A DNA stretch of 64,000 nt from NCBI GenBank assembly GCA_028673005.1, contig CM054116.1, positions 64,859,682 to 64,923,681 of the forward strand, read 5' to 3'. The notes beneath the pieces were generated by a model, which was not told the origin of the DNA, did not search any database, and saw nothing but the letters and a program-made list of their open reading frames with translations. The number at the start of each line of letters is the position of its first letter. The stretch's first letter is position 1. The position numbers were made by a program, and so were the translations under genes. The DNA is from Tanypteryx hageni. Taxonomy: Eukaryota; Arthropoda; Insecta; Odonata; Petaluridae. Shown here piece by piece: positions 25,786-35,509 of the stretch.

Positions 25786-27600
25786 TTCCCCCTGATCTCA
25801 ATAATTAAGCTTTTTATAACATCTCCCTTTTAACTCTTTTAACTCCTGGCAGTTAATTTATCATAGAGAGCCATATGTACACACCACCCTCGAGCGTAAA
25901 TATTAGTCCCCTTCCACCACCAAATCTCACTCGGGCGAACTCTCTCCTCCCACGCTGCTGCTTTCTTTGGAATAACTTTCGCCGATGATTTATCCTCTCC
26001 AGGCCACCGAACAACTCGCTAATGAAATACGAGACAAGAAGAAAATAGAGCTTAGATTTTTTCCGCCCTGCTCCTCCGACTTGTTTTGTCTAAGCAACCG
26101 CGGAAATTTTTTGTTTCTCCTTATGCTTATCAGCGTGATTCATCATTTAACTGCGTAGGGTTAATTGGGTTCATATTTCTGTAGCGGAAGAAGTAAAATG
26201 GTTGTGATGGAGTGGAAATAATTACTAATTTTCTCTAGCTCTACATTTGCAGAAATGTCATGTAGACACGGAATGCATTGTAATATAAATTATGAACGAG
26301 AATTCTACTTGACAATTAAGTATAAACATCTAAAATCAACGACTTCTTTATCTTCGAATGAGTATTATTATTCATTCTTTTAAAATATGTCATTTTTACA
26401 ATGATCGTGATAGCTATAACAAAGATGATCACGTACAATCATGCTCTACAAAGAATTTGAACACAGCGCCCTAGCATAGGTAGCCAGACTACCATGTGTT
26501 GATTTAATCATATAACACGGTACTTTGTTGACAATTCACAGCTTCAAAAATCATCTCCAACGTATCTTAAGTTTCAAAGGCTGGGAAAATGAACAGTATG
26601 CAATGTCTCTCTTGCATTTTATGTAATTATGTAGGCCATGGACAACCGCTAAACCCTTGGACACTCCCAAATAATAACATTAACGCTGAGGTGTTGGAAT
26701 GACCTACGAATGCGTGACTTGCTCGAAGGATGTTGAGCTTAATCCACGCATGATAAACGGCTGCCTGAGATCGTAGCTCTGTATCTCTAATGGCCATCGG
26801 TAAACAGAATAAAGTTACATAGACGTCGTACGATTTCGTTCTCAAGAGAAAAATCAAAGTCATTGCGCCACCGAATCATATCTACTTCATCTTTGGGCGG
26901 AGCTGTTGTCTGTTTTCCCTTAAAAGATTATCAAATGCTCGATAAATTAATCAAGTGCCTTATTTTATCTGTTATATTTTATGCCAACTGAGCCTGCCAA
27001 AAGGTGCGGATTACACACGGTCGGGTCTATAACATTATTTTCCTTGCTGTGTAATAACGGAAATAATTTCTTCTAAAATAAAAAAGATCATACAGATATT
27101 GAAAATAATTTTGGATGAAGAGAGCGCAAGAGTATGGGTGCACCTGCGTAGTTCTTTCTTGAAAATTTTCATTTCAATCATAATGAATGAATCTGGAAAG
27201 TTTTACTGAAATAGAGTGAACTCAAGTTTGTAGATATCAAGAAATAATTTCAAAGAGTGAATGCGATGAGTTTCAAAAATTATTTATTAATATATATGAA
27301 GAATGCATATTATAAACCATATTACAAATTATACTAATCGTACATAGATTAATACAAAATATACAATTTATTCGTTTCTACTAGAATATCGTCATAATTA
27401 TTCAACAGTCATTATTACGGAATTCTGCAGTCTAGAGTTTCCTTGGTTGGTTATCATAGCGATTAAGAGGCTCACGAAATCTCCAACGTACTTCATCCCA
27501 TTTCTTCATTTCTTCACTTCCTCCAACTAAGTCGTTGTCATTTACAATCTACAATACTATCTATGATCAAATTAAATTTCTTCTTAAATCATTTAAAATG
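25786..27600. other. no feature seen
   Basis: The open frame at 26627-26863 (minus) has no recognised motif. The rest is AT-rich. Confidence 0.45.
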
Positions 27601-27617
27601 TTTTGGCTATAGCACCA

Positions 27618-28072
27618 AGATCGTTTCAGGCAACATATTCCAATCTCTTACTCCCCGTTTTTTCCAATTAATTTTGACTTTTCTATCCTGCTTCATTATT
27701 CTTCTCATGCCTTATTTGCACTAAGTACCTGAAACATTCCAACTAATCTGTTTACTGTTCTCCTGAAAATATTTTGAAGTCGGGGAAAAAGGTCTGCTAT
27801 GAGCGGGATTCAAAGTCGGGTATTCCACTTGCCGGGTGGATTAATTGGATTGAATTCATCACAAGATAGAATAAAAATACGGCAAGTGGAAGACCCGAAT
27901 TGGATTCCCGCTCATGGCAGGCATTTTCCCCGATTTCAAGTGTTAACAGATTAGTCGGAATGTTCCAGGTACGTAGTGCAAATAATCCATGGGAAGAATT
28001 AAGGAACAGTCTGAATTAATTGATAAAAACGGGGAGTGAGAGATTAGAATATGCTACCTGAAATGCTCTTTA
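27618..28072. repeat. large imperfect inverted repeat containing LINE C-terminal coding sequence
   Basis: Arms of about 200 bp (27618-27834 and 27880-28072) are diverged inverted copies around a 45-base spacer. In both arms, read outward, the same LINE-type end is encoded (VRDWNMLPE in the left arm, VRD-stop-NMLPE in the right). The inner part contains a tRNA-like string (cccgctcatggcag). It directly adjoins the LINE at 28.1-28.8 kb. Confidence 0.75.
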
Positions 28073-28089
28073 AACCATAACTAAAATAC

Positions 28090-28840
28090 GTAATATGTTT
28101 TAAGATAAAAGTTAGTTTGCATATACGTAGTCTTGTAGGTTGTAAATGATAATAATTTCCAGCTTATGCCTGTCTGAATAGTGACCTTATGATCAATTCA
28201 TTCCATCAGTTTATATACTCTGCTCCTTTTCTCAAATGTTTCCCAAACTAGTATTTTTATCATTTCAGTGGCGCTATCTATCTCCTTAAATCCACCTAGT
28301 GAATACCTAGAAGCCTTTCTATAAACCTTCTCGCTTTACTTTATTTGTCCTATCTCGTATGGGTCCCATTCCTTGGTCGCGTATTCTAATATTGGCCGAG
28401 GCATTTATTTGTATGCTAACTCATTTGCTGTCTTACTAATTCCTTTTAGATTAGGCATAACGTAATTTAAAGTTTAATAAGCTTTTTCTACGATTTTGTC
28501 TATGTGTATACTCAATTTTAGATTTTTTGCTTTACGAACGTCTGGATGTTTGCAGTAGGTACTATCTCCTCATTTAACGTGTTCACGGTCCTTTTATTTG
28601 CTTGCATTTCTTTACGTTAATGCTCATTTTAGCGTAATCTATTCAGCTACTCCTCCTATATATTTCTCCAAAACTTTCCGATCCTTCTCAGTTTTTATTA
28701 GTTCATAGATAATGCAGTCATTTGCAAAAAGCCGCACCTCAGAGTTGACGTAGTAAGAGAGGTCGTGCACGTTAATCAGGAATAATAATGGTTCTAAATC
28801 GCTCCCTTATTGGTTGGAACTGTGTGTACCATGGAATAAC
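28090..28840 (-). mobile_element. decayed CR1/Jockey-type LINE ORF2 fragment (second family)
   Basis: The minus strand reads DLEPLLFLINVHDLSYYVNS then VRLFANDCIIYELIK, the reverse-transcriptase block around the catalytic F-(A/Y)-D-D motif, here FAND. Further on come LEYATKEWDPYEIGQIK and FKEIDSATEMIKILVWETF. Several in-frame stops and frameshifts make it a pseudogene. It differs from the family at 1 and 63 kb but shares the same domain order. Confidence 0.85.
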
Positions 28841-30546
28841 AATCCTAAAAATTTAATACACAAATCCATACATTTTTTGAAAATATTGAAATTTATACCA
28901 ATAAAAACCTTATTTATACTAGATTTCCACTTATATGGCACTTCAGAATATATAGAAAACTTTCGGTTTAAACTTTAATATTTTTGTTAACTTTTAGATG
29001 ATAGTAGTCTTTTAGAACATACGTAATTGACCCTCACACTTATTAAAATATTCAGATGTGAAAATCGATTTTCTCTGCTTCGAGAATCGACCATGACCTC
29101 ATCTTATTTCATTTGAACATTTTAAAGACACACATGTCCGATGACATAATGGAACTCGCCCGCATCGGATTTTCTCATATTAAATGAGTAGTTCATATTT
29201 TTCCTCCTCGATCTTGTTTTCGATGCAAGAATTCTGACGCTCAGCGCACACCACCGTGCTGGTCTCAACCTGATCCACCTGGGCAAAAATATATGACGGA
29301 ATATATTGCTGAAATACTTTCGTTTATAAGTTAATTTATGCAGCGTAAATTCACCAAAGTTATGTTACCAATTACTGAAAAACAAATATTTGACTATATC
29401 ATCATCCGTCGATAAACGATGATCTTGCTTTAAAATTTCATCACGTATTCTTGAAAATTTGTATACTCTTAAGCTATATCGTCTAATCTACTTCGCATTG
29501 ATAACCCAAGTTAGGGTATGAGAGGTTATGTCTTGGTTCCTAGTTAGCATTGTGTGATGACTCTCTCTTATGGTGAATCATTCCCCTTCATACGTAACTC
29601 AGAAGGAGGGGTATTCAATAGCAATGAATTTTAACGACTGCGGCCGAATGAAGTTGTTGAAAGCTGATGAATTGGACAGATGGGAGAGAACCCTCCGTAT
29701 AAATTCAGATACTTGATTTGCTTGTATAATAAATGTTTCATATTTTTATCTCTCATATAAAGGAAATTCTACGCATATTACATCTTTACTCATAAAAGGA
29801 ATTTTAAAGACCATTTTTACTTTCTTCATACATAGTATAGGGGAAAGTATTGTTTTCATGAAAAAAATCGATTTCGAGATGTCAACGGAAATACACGTTT
29901 TTGAGGTCCCCTGAACACGTTTTGACCATTTTCTCGATGTCTATGCGTGTGTGTGTATGTTACAGTTTTTTTGTGGGTGCTTTAACTCAAAAACTATTAA
30001 TCAAGTCAATGCGAAATTTTATATTTAACATTTATATAAAAGTCACAAGAACTGATTAGTTTTTGGTAAACATCGGTCAATCTGAAGTGGGTGTTTATTC
30101 TTGTCACTTATCCGTTATTTTGAAATATGTGCTTTAATATTTGATATATTTAAAAATGTACCAGAATAAACGTTGTAGGAAATTTAATTTTATACAACCT
30201 TTGTTCGAAATATTTTTCCATATAATGCATTATTTAAGAGATACCTTAAAAACAGAAATATTTATCTGCCACCACCGCGCCACCTACCGACTATTGTTAA
30301 CAATTGACGCATAGTTAAATCTTAGTAACACTCCTTTTTATTTTATTAATTGTTGGAGCTTTGTGGTTATAACAAATATCAGAACGCTATGGTTTGAGTT
30401 TATTTCTGTTATTTGTAAGGTCTAAAATTTTCTCGCAGTTTCTTAAAATATTTTTTATTATGTAACCTATTTGGAATTTTTGGAAATATTATAGGTATGG
30501 AGAAAGTCATGTGGTGGCCACATCAGATTTTACATTGTATTGTAAT
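28841..30546. other. repeat remnant at 28.85-29.0 kb; otherwise no feature seen
   Basis: 28929-28954 is the reverse complement of 7665-7690 with one mismatch, and homology fades outward, marking another eroded copy of the hAT MITE at 7.6 kb. At 29.9-30.1 kb a string (gtctatgcgtgtgtgtgtat, then aactcaaaaactattaatca) is of the kind common in arthropod TE debris. Confidence 0.45.
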
Positions 30547-31270
30547 CAGGGCCGACCCGACAGTTTTCTCGAGGGTGGGCAAGAATTATCACAAGATTTT
30601 ACTCCATCAAGTTCATACAGGTAGTTTGTTAGCAATTGTTACAAACAAATCTTTCGCTTATAAATTCAGCAGAAATACAGATATTTTAAAATTCATTTTT
30701 TTCAATTATAAGGAATTCGTTAAAGTATTTACACATGAAAATGCACAGAGAAATAAAAAAAAAACAAACATTACGAAAAATGTATAATTAGATACATTTC
30801 CGAAACAGTTGCCACCAAGTACGATATTTCTTCAGGTATTTACATAAATATGAGTTGATAAATAATAAAATATACACATTACGTAAATGAACAAAAGATT
30901 TAAGTTAAATACTTTCTTAAAATAATAAAAACTTAGATGGCGAAAATAAATAATGTTATAGATCTTCCTGACTTTTAATATACCAAAATCTTTAACAGTT
31001 TCTTCAAAATTGTTTTCATATATGGACAGGAACATTTCATTTCGCGAAAGATTCGGAATCCTTCAGGATATGGCTTTCAATGCATCGAACATGTCAAAGG
31101 GCTACTACGTCTCTCTTTGTGCCATCTGTTAAAGTGTATTCCAAATTCATGCAACATTTCCTAAAATAATCATATCTGAAACTAGTTTGGTGCGAAGGCT
31201 TTCGCGGCGTGTTCTGATGTAGATTGCATGGCTTTCGGTTTCACTGTGTTGTTCGGATTTGTAAACGAGA

Positions 31271-31303
31271 TTTCGCCGGTGACGTTGCAGTCGGCGTCCT
31301 CAG
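31271..31303 (-). ncRNA. candidate hammerhead ribozyme core, family C
   Basis: CTGAGGA, a 22-base stem-loop whose ends pair (GCCG...CGGC), then GAAAT. Only one copy is present here. Flanking sequence on the minus strand continues with cgaacaacacagtgaaaccg. Stem I and cleavage triplet are not established. Confidence 0.55.
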
Positions 31304-31370
31304 GTCAGATGAGTTCGAAATTACTTAATTTATCTAAATTGAACAAATTGCCAAAAACGGAATTACATTC

Positions 31371-31560
31371 TTATAACTGATGAAATCTTTCAGAGACGGA
31401 TGAAATTGCTGTGTTGAGAATGGTGTTAAAGAAGTTAACTCTAAATTGCTTCTCAGAATTGTTGATTGGGTCATCGGGTGCTTCATACACCAACTGTGCC
31501 TTTGTACGACGGTTTCTATTATTTCCTTCTTGGGAAAAGTCCGATGTTAAACCCAAATCA
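31371..31560 (-). pseudogene. hAT transposase relic, ZMYM1/DUF4371-like
   Basis: The translation reads VYEAPDDPINNSEKQFRVNF then FNTILNTAISSVSERF. This matches, from memory of the family, the stretch (YRVNxFxxIxDxxISxLxxRF) in ZMYM1/DUF4371-type hAT transposases between the catalytic region and the C-terminal dimerisation domain. Only about 60 codons remain, ending in a stop. Confidence 0.6.
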
Positions 31561-31954
31561 TAAGCAAATGTACTAGCTTTTCATTATAATTTGAAGAAAT
31601 TTGTATCCGTTCTATATGCCTCTAAAAAGACCCTATTGAGTGCCGCAGAAACCACTATGGAAAACTAATCGGAAACTGTAGTAGACTAGACTAGGCAAAA
31701 ATTAACACACGTGGAGTGATTTACCTGCGCCAGGGCCGCCGCTTTGAAAATTTACGGGTTCCAGGCAAATGTATCTGAATTTTACATTTATATATTGTCC
31801 ATCATTTATGGTTTTATATACATATACGTACTAGCGTAATTGCCCGACAAATATGACGGGTATGTGCAGATCATATATTAAAATTAAGGTACTTCCCATT
31901 CATGCTCCCATTCTCTCTGCCTCCCTCCCTTTCCCTCTATTCTCTCTCCTTCCT

Positions 31955-32731
31955 ATTCTCCACCAGAGTTCGTAGAATATCTGAACGGATCCATGTGCCA
32001 CGAATGAGTGTATAGAGATCTCTTAACCGTCATGGTTATTATTCATTTTACCATCAGGATATGCAAGCTCTCCAGCCTGAAGATTATCCTGCACGCATGG
32101 AATTCTGCAACTGGATTGTTCAAAATGATCAACTGATTCCACGAATTTTGTTTACTGGCAAGTCAATGTTCACTAGGGACGGAATAAAAAACCGTAGAAA
32201 TTTTCATTCATGGGCCTTGGAGAATCCAAATGAAACACACGAGACTCATTTTTAACACAGATTTTCTGTAAACATTTGGTGCGCGATTATTGACGATAGA
32301 CTTATTGAATCGTTCATGTTGGAAAATCGTTTAACTGCAGAGAGATACCTCAACTTCCTTGAATACCGCCTACCAAAATTTCTGGAAGATGTGCCACTTG
32401 AGGTAGACAAGGTATGTGGTTTCAGCATGACGGTGCACCAGCACACTTTGCAAGATGTGTAAGACAATTCTTAAACCGGGGAGGGCCATATACTTGGCCG
32501 CCAAGGTTGCCAGATTTGCTTGCTTTAGATTATTACTTATGGGACTATATGAAAAGCCTTGTTTATGAAACGAAAATGCAAACTGTAGAAGAACTGTGAG
32601 ACCGCATCAACGATGCTGCAGCGCAGATCAAAATGGATGGTGTTGTGCTTTGCACAGCAACAAGTTCTCTTTTAAAGAGATCAAGAATCTGCTTAAGAGA
32701 AGATGGTGGCCAATTTGAGCAATTATTGTAA
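31955..32731 (+). pseudogene. DUF4817-type mariner-like (IS630/Tc1/mariner superfamily) transposase relic
   Basis: Order of remains: an N-terminal helix-turn-helix piece (VRRISERIHVPRMSVYR), a frameshift near 32025, ALQPEDYPARMEFCNWIVQN, the first catalytic block as ILFTGKSMFTRDG (expected Asp and Glu replaced by Gly and Lys), an in-frame stop near 32253, RFSVNIWCAIIDDRLIES and PKFLEDVPLEV, a frameshift near 32410, MWFQHDGAPAHFARCVRQF with the second Asp, WPPRLPDLLALDYYLW with the third Asp, a TGA near 32597, then the C-terminal GGQFEQLL and TAA. At least two frameshifts, two stops and a lost catalytic Asp: it is dead. It lies inside the hAT element. Confidence 0.9.
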
Positions 32732-32904
32732 AAAGTAATTGCTTGAATAAACATTGTAAAACAACAAACTTGCTTTTCTTCTATTTCCGTAAACAACTTC
32801 AAATGTTCATTACTCCTTTATTATTGAGAATACGCAAAATGATTACTCTTTATTTTCGACTTGTAATGATTTCCCCTATACGTAGGTGAAGTATTGACCC
32901 CGCG

Positions 32905-32923
32905 TTGCGGGACACCCTGTATA
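32905..32923 (+). repeat. right terminus of the DUF4817 element
   Basis: The string cgggacaccctgtata is the kind of terminal repeat (tatacagggtgtcccg reversed) common on insect mariner-like elements, about 190 bases after the transposase stop. The matching left end was not found, so the 5' end is deleted or decayed. Confidence 0.6.
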
Positions 32924-33651
32924 TAGTATTAAAATGGTTTCTGCAACAGCATTAATCTCATAATAAATAAATTTAGGCACAGCATATGTGCCGCAGGTAG
33001 GAAAATACGTAATGCTATTATAGACATTACGTTAATTTAAATAAGTGTCAAAATACCGAAATGTAATTGATGAAGCGACGTTTTCTTATTTCTCTAATTT
33101 CACTATTCTCGCCAAAAATATTGCATCAGGCTTTATTAAAACCAGAGCGTGATTTCAGGTATTTCCCGATACATTTCCAGCTGATCAGCTGTGCATATTA
33201 TATTTTACGCTTTTGGACATCAAAGCTTCCGCGGCGTAGTGACGACCTTGTCAGAAAAATAAATGAAGTATTATATTGTATTTATCCTTCATATATTCGA
33301 TATGAGTGTTCAGCGGGATGCCGCTCCAACATCGAGCAGAAATGTAAATGCATAGATACAACATCAATATAAGTAGGTACATATTTTATTTACAATTCTT
33401 ACGTAATAAAAAAATGGTTAAAATTCATAATAATTGTTTATAGATTGCGAATTTTCTAACAAAGCGAACAGCGAGACTACATTTACAAACAGATATATGA
33501 GAGTCCGAAAGTTCCCTTTCGACCCTTTAACTCGACATATTAATAAAAACTTTAGTTCCCGTTTGTCCGCAGAATGGTGGCCGCCCTCACATTCGGCCGC
33601 CTGTGGCTTTTGCCCACGTTGCCCACGCCTTGGGCAGGCCCTGGTTGTAAT

Positions 33652-34375
33652 GTATTTTTTATTTAATCGTAGAAAATTTGATATGTAGAATACCCTTTGA
33701 ATGTACTAAATAAGAGAGATAATCCTGTTCAAATATGGACAGGCATTTTATATCAAGAATGGTTTCATTTAATGAGTAGCAAAACGTATAGCAGGGGAAT
33801 GAAAATTTCTGGAGGAGAAAAGCAGGGAGAAAAGATAGTTATTTTATATCTATTCAAAATTACAAATAAATTGCGTTTGCGAGAATATTTAGTATAAAAA
33901 AATAAACCGGAAAAAATACGTCTCATTGTTTCATGATTTGTTTTTTTTTAAATCCCGATAAATTAAAATGCGCAATGGAGTATACTAAGTTATGACGGGT
34001 GTTTTCGAATCCATTGTATTGATAATTCTAGAATATGGGTACGTTCACCAACTTCCCTACATTACTGAAAATTATTAACGACATTTGCTAGTTTAATGGG
34101 TTTTTTGTGATAAACTTGACCAACAAAAACCTTGTGAAACCAGTGTTTGATCTTACAATTGAGGCATTGGAACAGTCTTTGATGTTTTTAAAATTTCTGT
34201 TTTGCTCATTTTAAAAATAACGCGCTTCATAGAAGAACCAGACCAGCAGTTTGTCGATTAAAATTTCAGATTAACATTGTGATTTTTTTCCAAGGCTAAA
34301 ATACCAAAATGGAGTTAAGTCGTATATTATTTCATTATAACATTCCAGGAAAGAATTGCTTTCATTCCTATTTTT
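33652..34375. other. no feature seen
   Basis: AT-rich with small open frames lacking motifs. Confidence 0.5.
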
Positions 34376-34584
34376 TTCGTATATCTTAATAGATAGCAGC
34401 TCAATAACTTTGGCCAAAACTAAACAAAAGTGGAATACTCCTTTAGCCAAAACAACTAGAGGGCTGCAAAAAACCTAATGCATTTCGCCTGACGATGCCA
34501 CCTTGTGGGCGAAATGCATTGGGTTTTTTGCAGCCCTCTAGTTGTTTTGGCTAAAGGAGTATTCCACTTTTGTTCGTATATCTT
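34376..34584. mobile_element. Penelope-type foldback insertion with hammerhead-like centre (family D), 12-bp target duplication
   Basis: The 12-mer ttcgtatatctt occurs at 34376-34387 and 34573-34584, bounding a 185-base insertion. Inside, arms 34423-34489 and 34507-34574 are inverted copies with one mismatch around a 17-base spacer. A target duplication of this length suits a Penelope-like element. The near-identity of the arms implies a recent event. Confidence 0.75.
34489..34514 (+). ncRNA. candidate hammerhead ribozyme core, family D
   Basis: CTGACGA, stem II hairpin (GCCAC, loop CTT, GTGGGC with one bulge) and GAAA, placed at the centre of the foldback. The same bases can instead pair arm-to-arm, so the ribozyme fold would have to compete with a very stable long hairpin. 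Confidence 0.6.
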
Positions 34585-34964
34585 GTTATAAATAAAAATA
34601 CCTGATAAAACGATGAATCGTTTCCCATTTGATGAGTTCGTCCATTTATTTACTCTTATATAATTGTATGAAAATAATTAAGGCAAGGCCGAGTAATAGT
34701 GAAATCAAGCTAATGTGGGTTATTGAAGATTTAATTATAATTGTGATTAACAATAAACCAGGCACCTTTTTTCAAATATTTTGGTAACTTGTGTTTATTT
34801 TTATTCTTATGAGTTATCAGTAATTTCTCAAGCTGTATAAACGAATTGTGAAATTATCAGCGATATTGAAAGAATAAGCTTATAAAAAATAAGTGTAATT
34901 TCCTTTGCGTGGTTAGAAGATAGCATACATTAGAATCGTGAAAATTGTATTGAATGATTATTAA

Positions 34965-34999
34965 AAAGTGGATGAACCGGTTTACTATAATATTTTCAT
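34965..34999 (-). other. degenerate hammerhead-like motif
   Basis: Minus strand: CCTGATGA, twelve A/T-rich bases, then AAACCGGTT. It resembles the family at 62.2 kb (CTGATGA...AAACCGGTC) with a collapsed stem II. Weak. Confidence 0.25.
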
Positions 35000-35450
35000 C
35001 AGGTATTAGAATTTAATTGCTTCGCCCGATTAATAAGCAAGATAAATGGTCATTCATTAAAAAAAAGATTTAAAGAATAACTTGTGTAACTTACAGCAAT
35101 AGATTTTATCATGGAATTAAAATATAAGATTTCGCATGGTCAAGTTTTTCTGTAAATTTACTCAGCGTTTAAATTTTACGTAGAAGATTTGTCTTTGTGA
35201 CTTCGCGTTGTAACGACATTGTCATACAATTGTTATGGATGCCGTTATGAATTAAATCATTATATATGTGCATTACTATCATCTGTAAACTATCTTTCTT
35301 TTGCAGAATATACGTCTCCCCTTGATGATAGGCATGTTTTGAGGATTTTATAATTCATTTTCTAATTAAACATCTGGGAAATAAAACTGTATTATAAAAT
35401 TTTTGTGTTGCCGTCTCAAGGAGATGATTAATGTTAAATTTGTCTTAAAT

Positions 35451-35453
<3 letters not shown>

Positions 35454-35506
<53 letters not shown>
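35454..35506. repeat. (TA)n microsatellite
   Basis: About 50 bases of pure TA. Confidence 0.95.

Positions 35507-35509
<3 letters not shown>

Larger units (their letters stand above)
30547..33643. mobile_element. hAT-type element (ZMYM1-like), with nested insertions
   Basis: The left end cagggccgacccgac and reversed right end cagggcctgcccaag match in part; flanks are attgtaat and gttgtaat (7 of 8). About 3.1 kb, including a DUF4817 transposase relic and a hammerhead locus inserted later. A further cagggccgccgc end at about 31730 may belong to another element. The pairing of ends this far apart is inferred from the duplication and the hAT-type relic between them. Confidence 0.6.
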
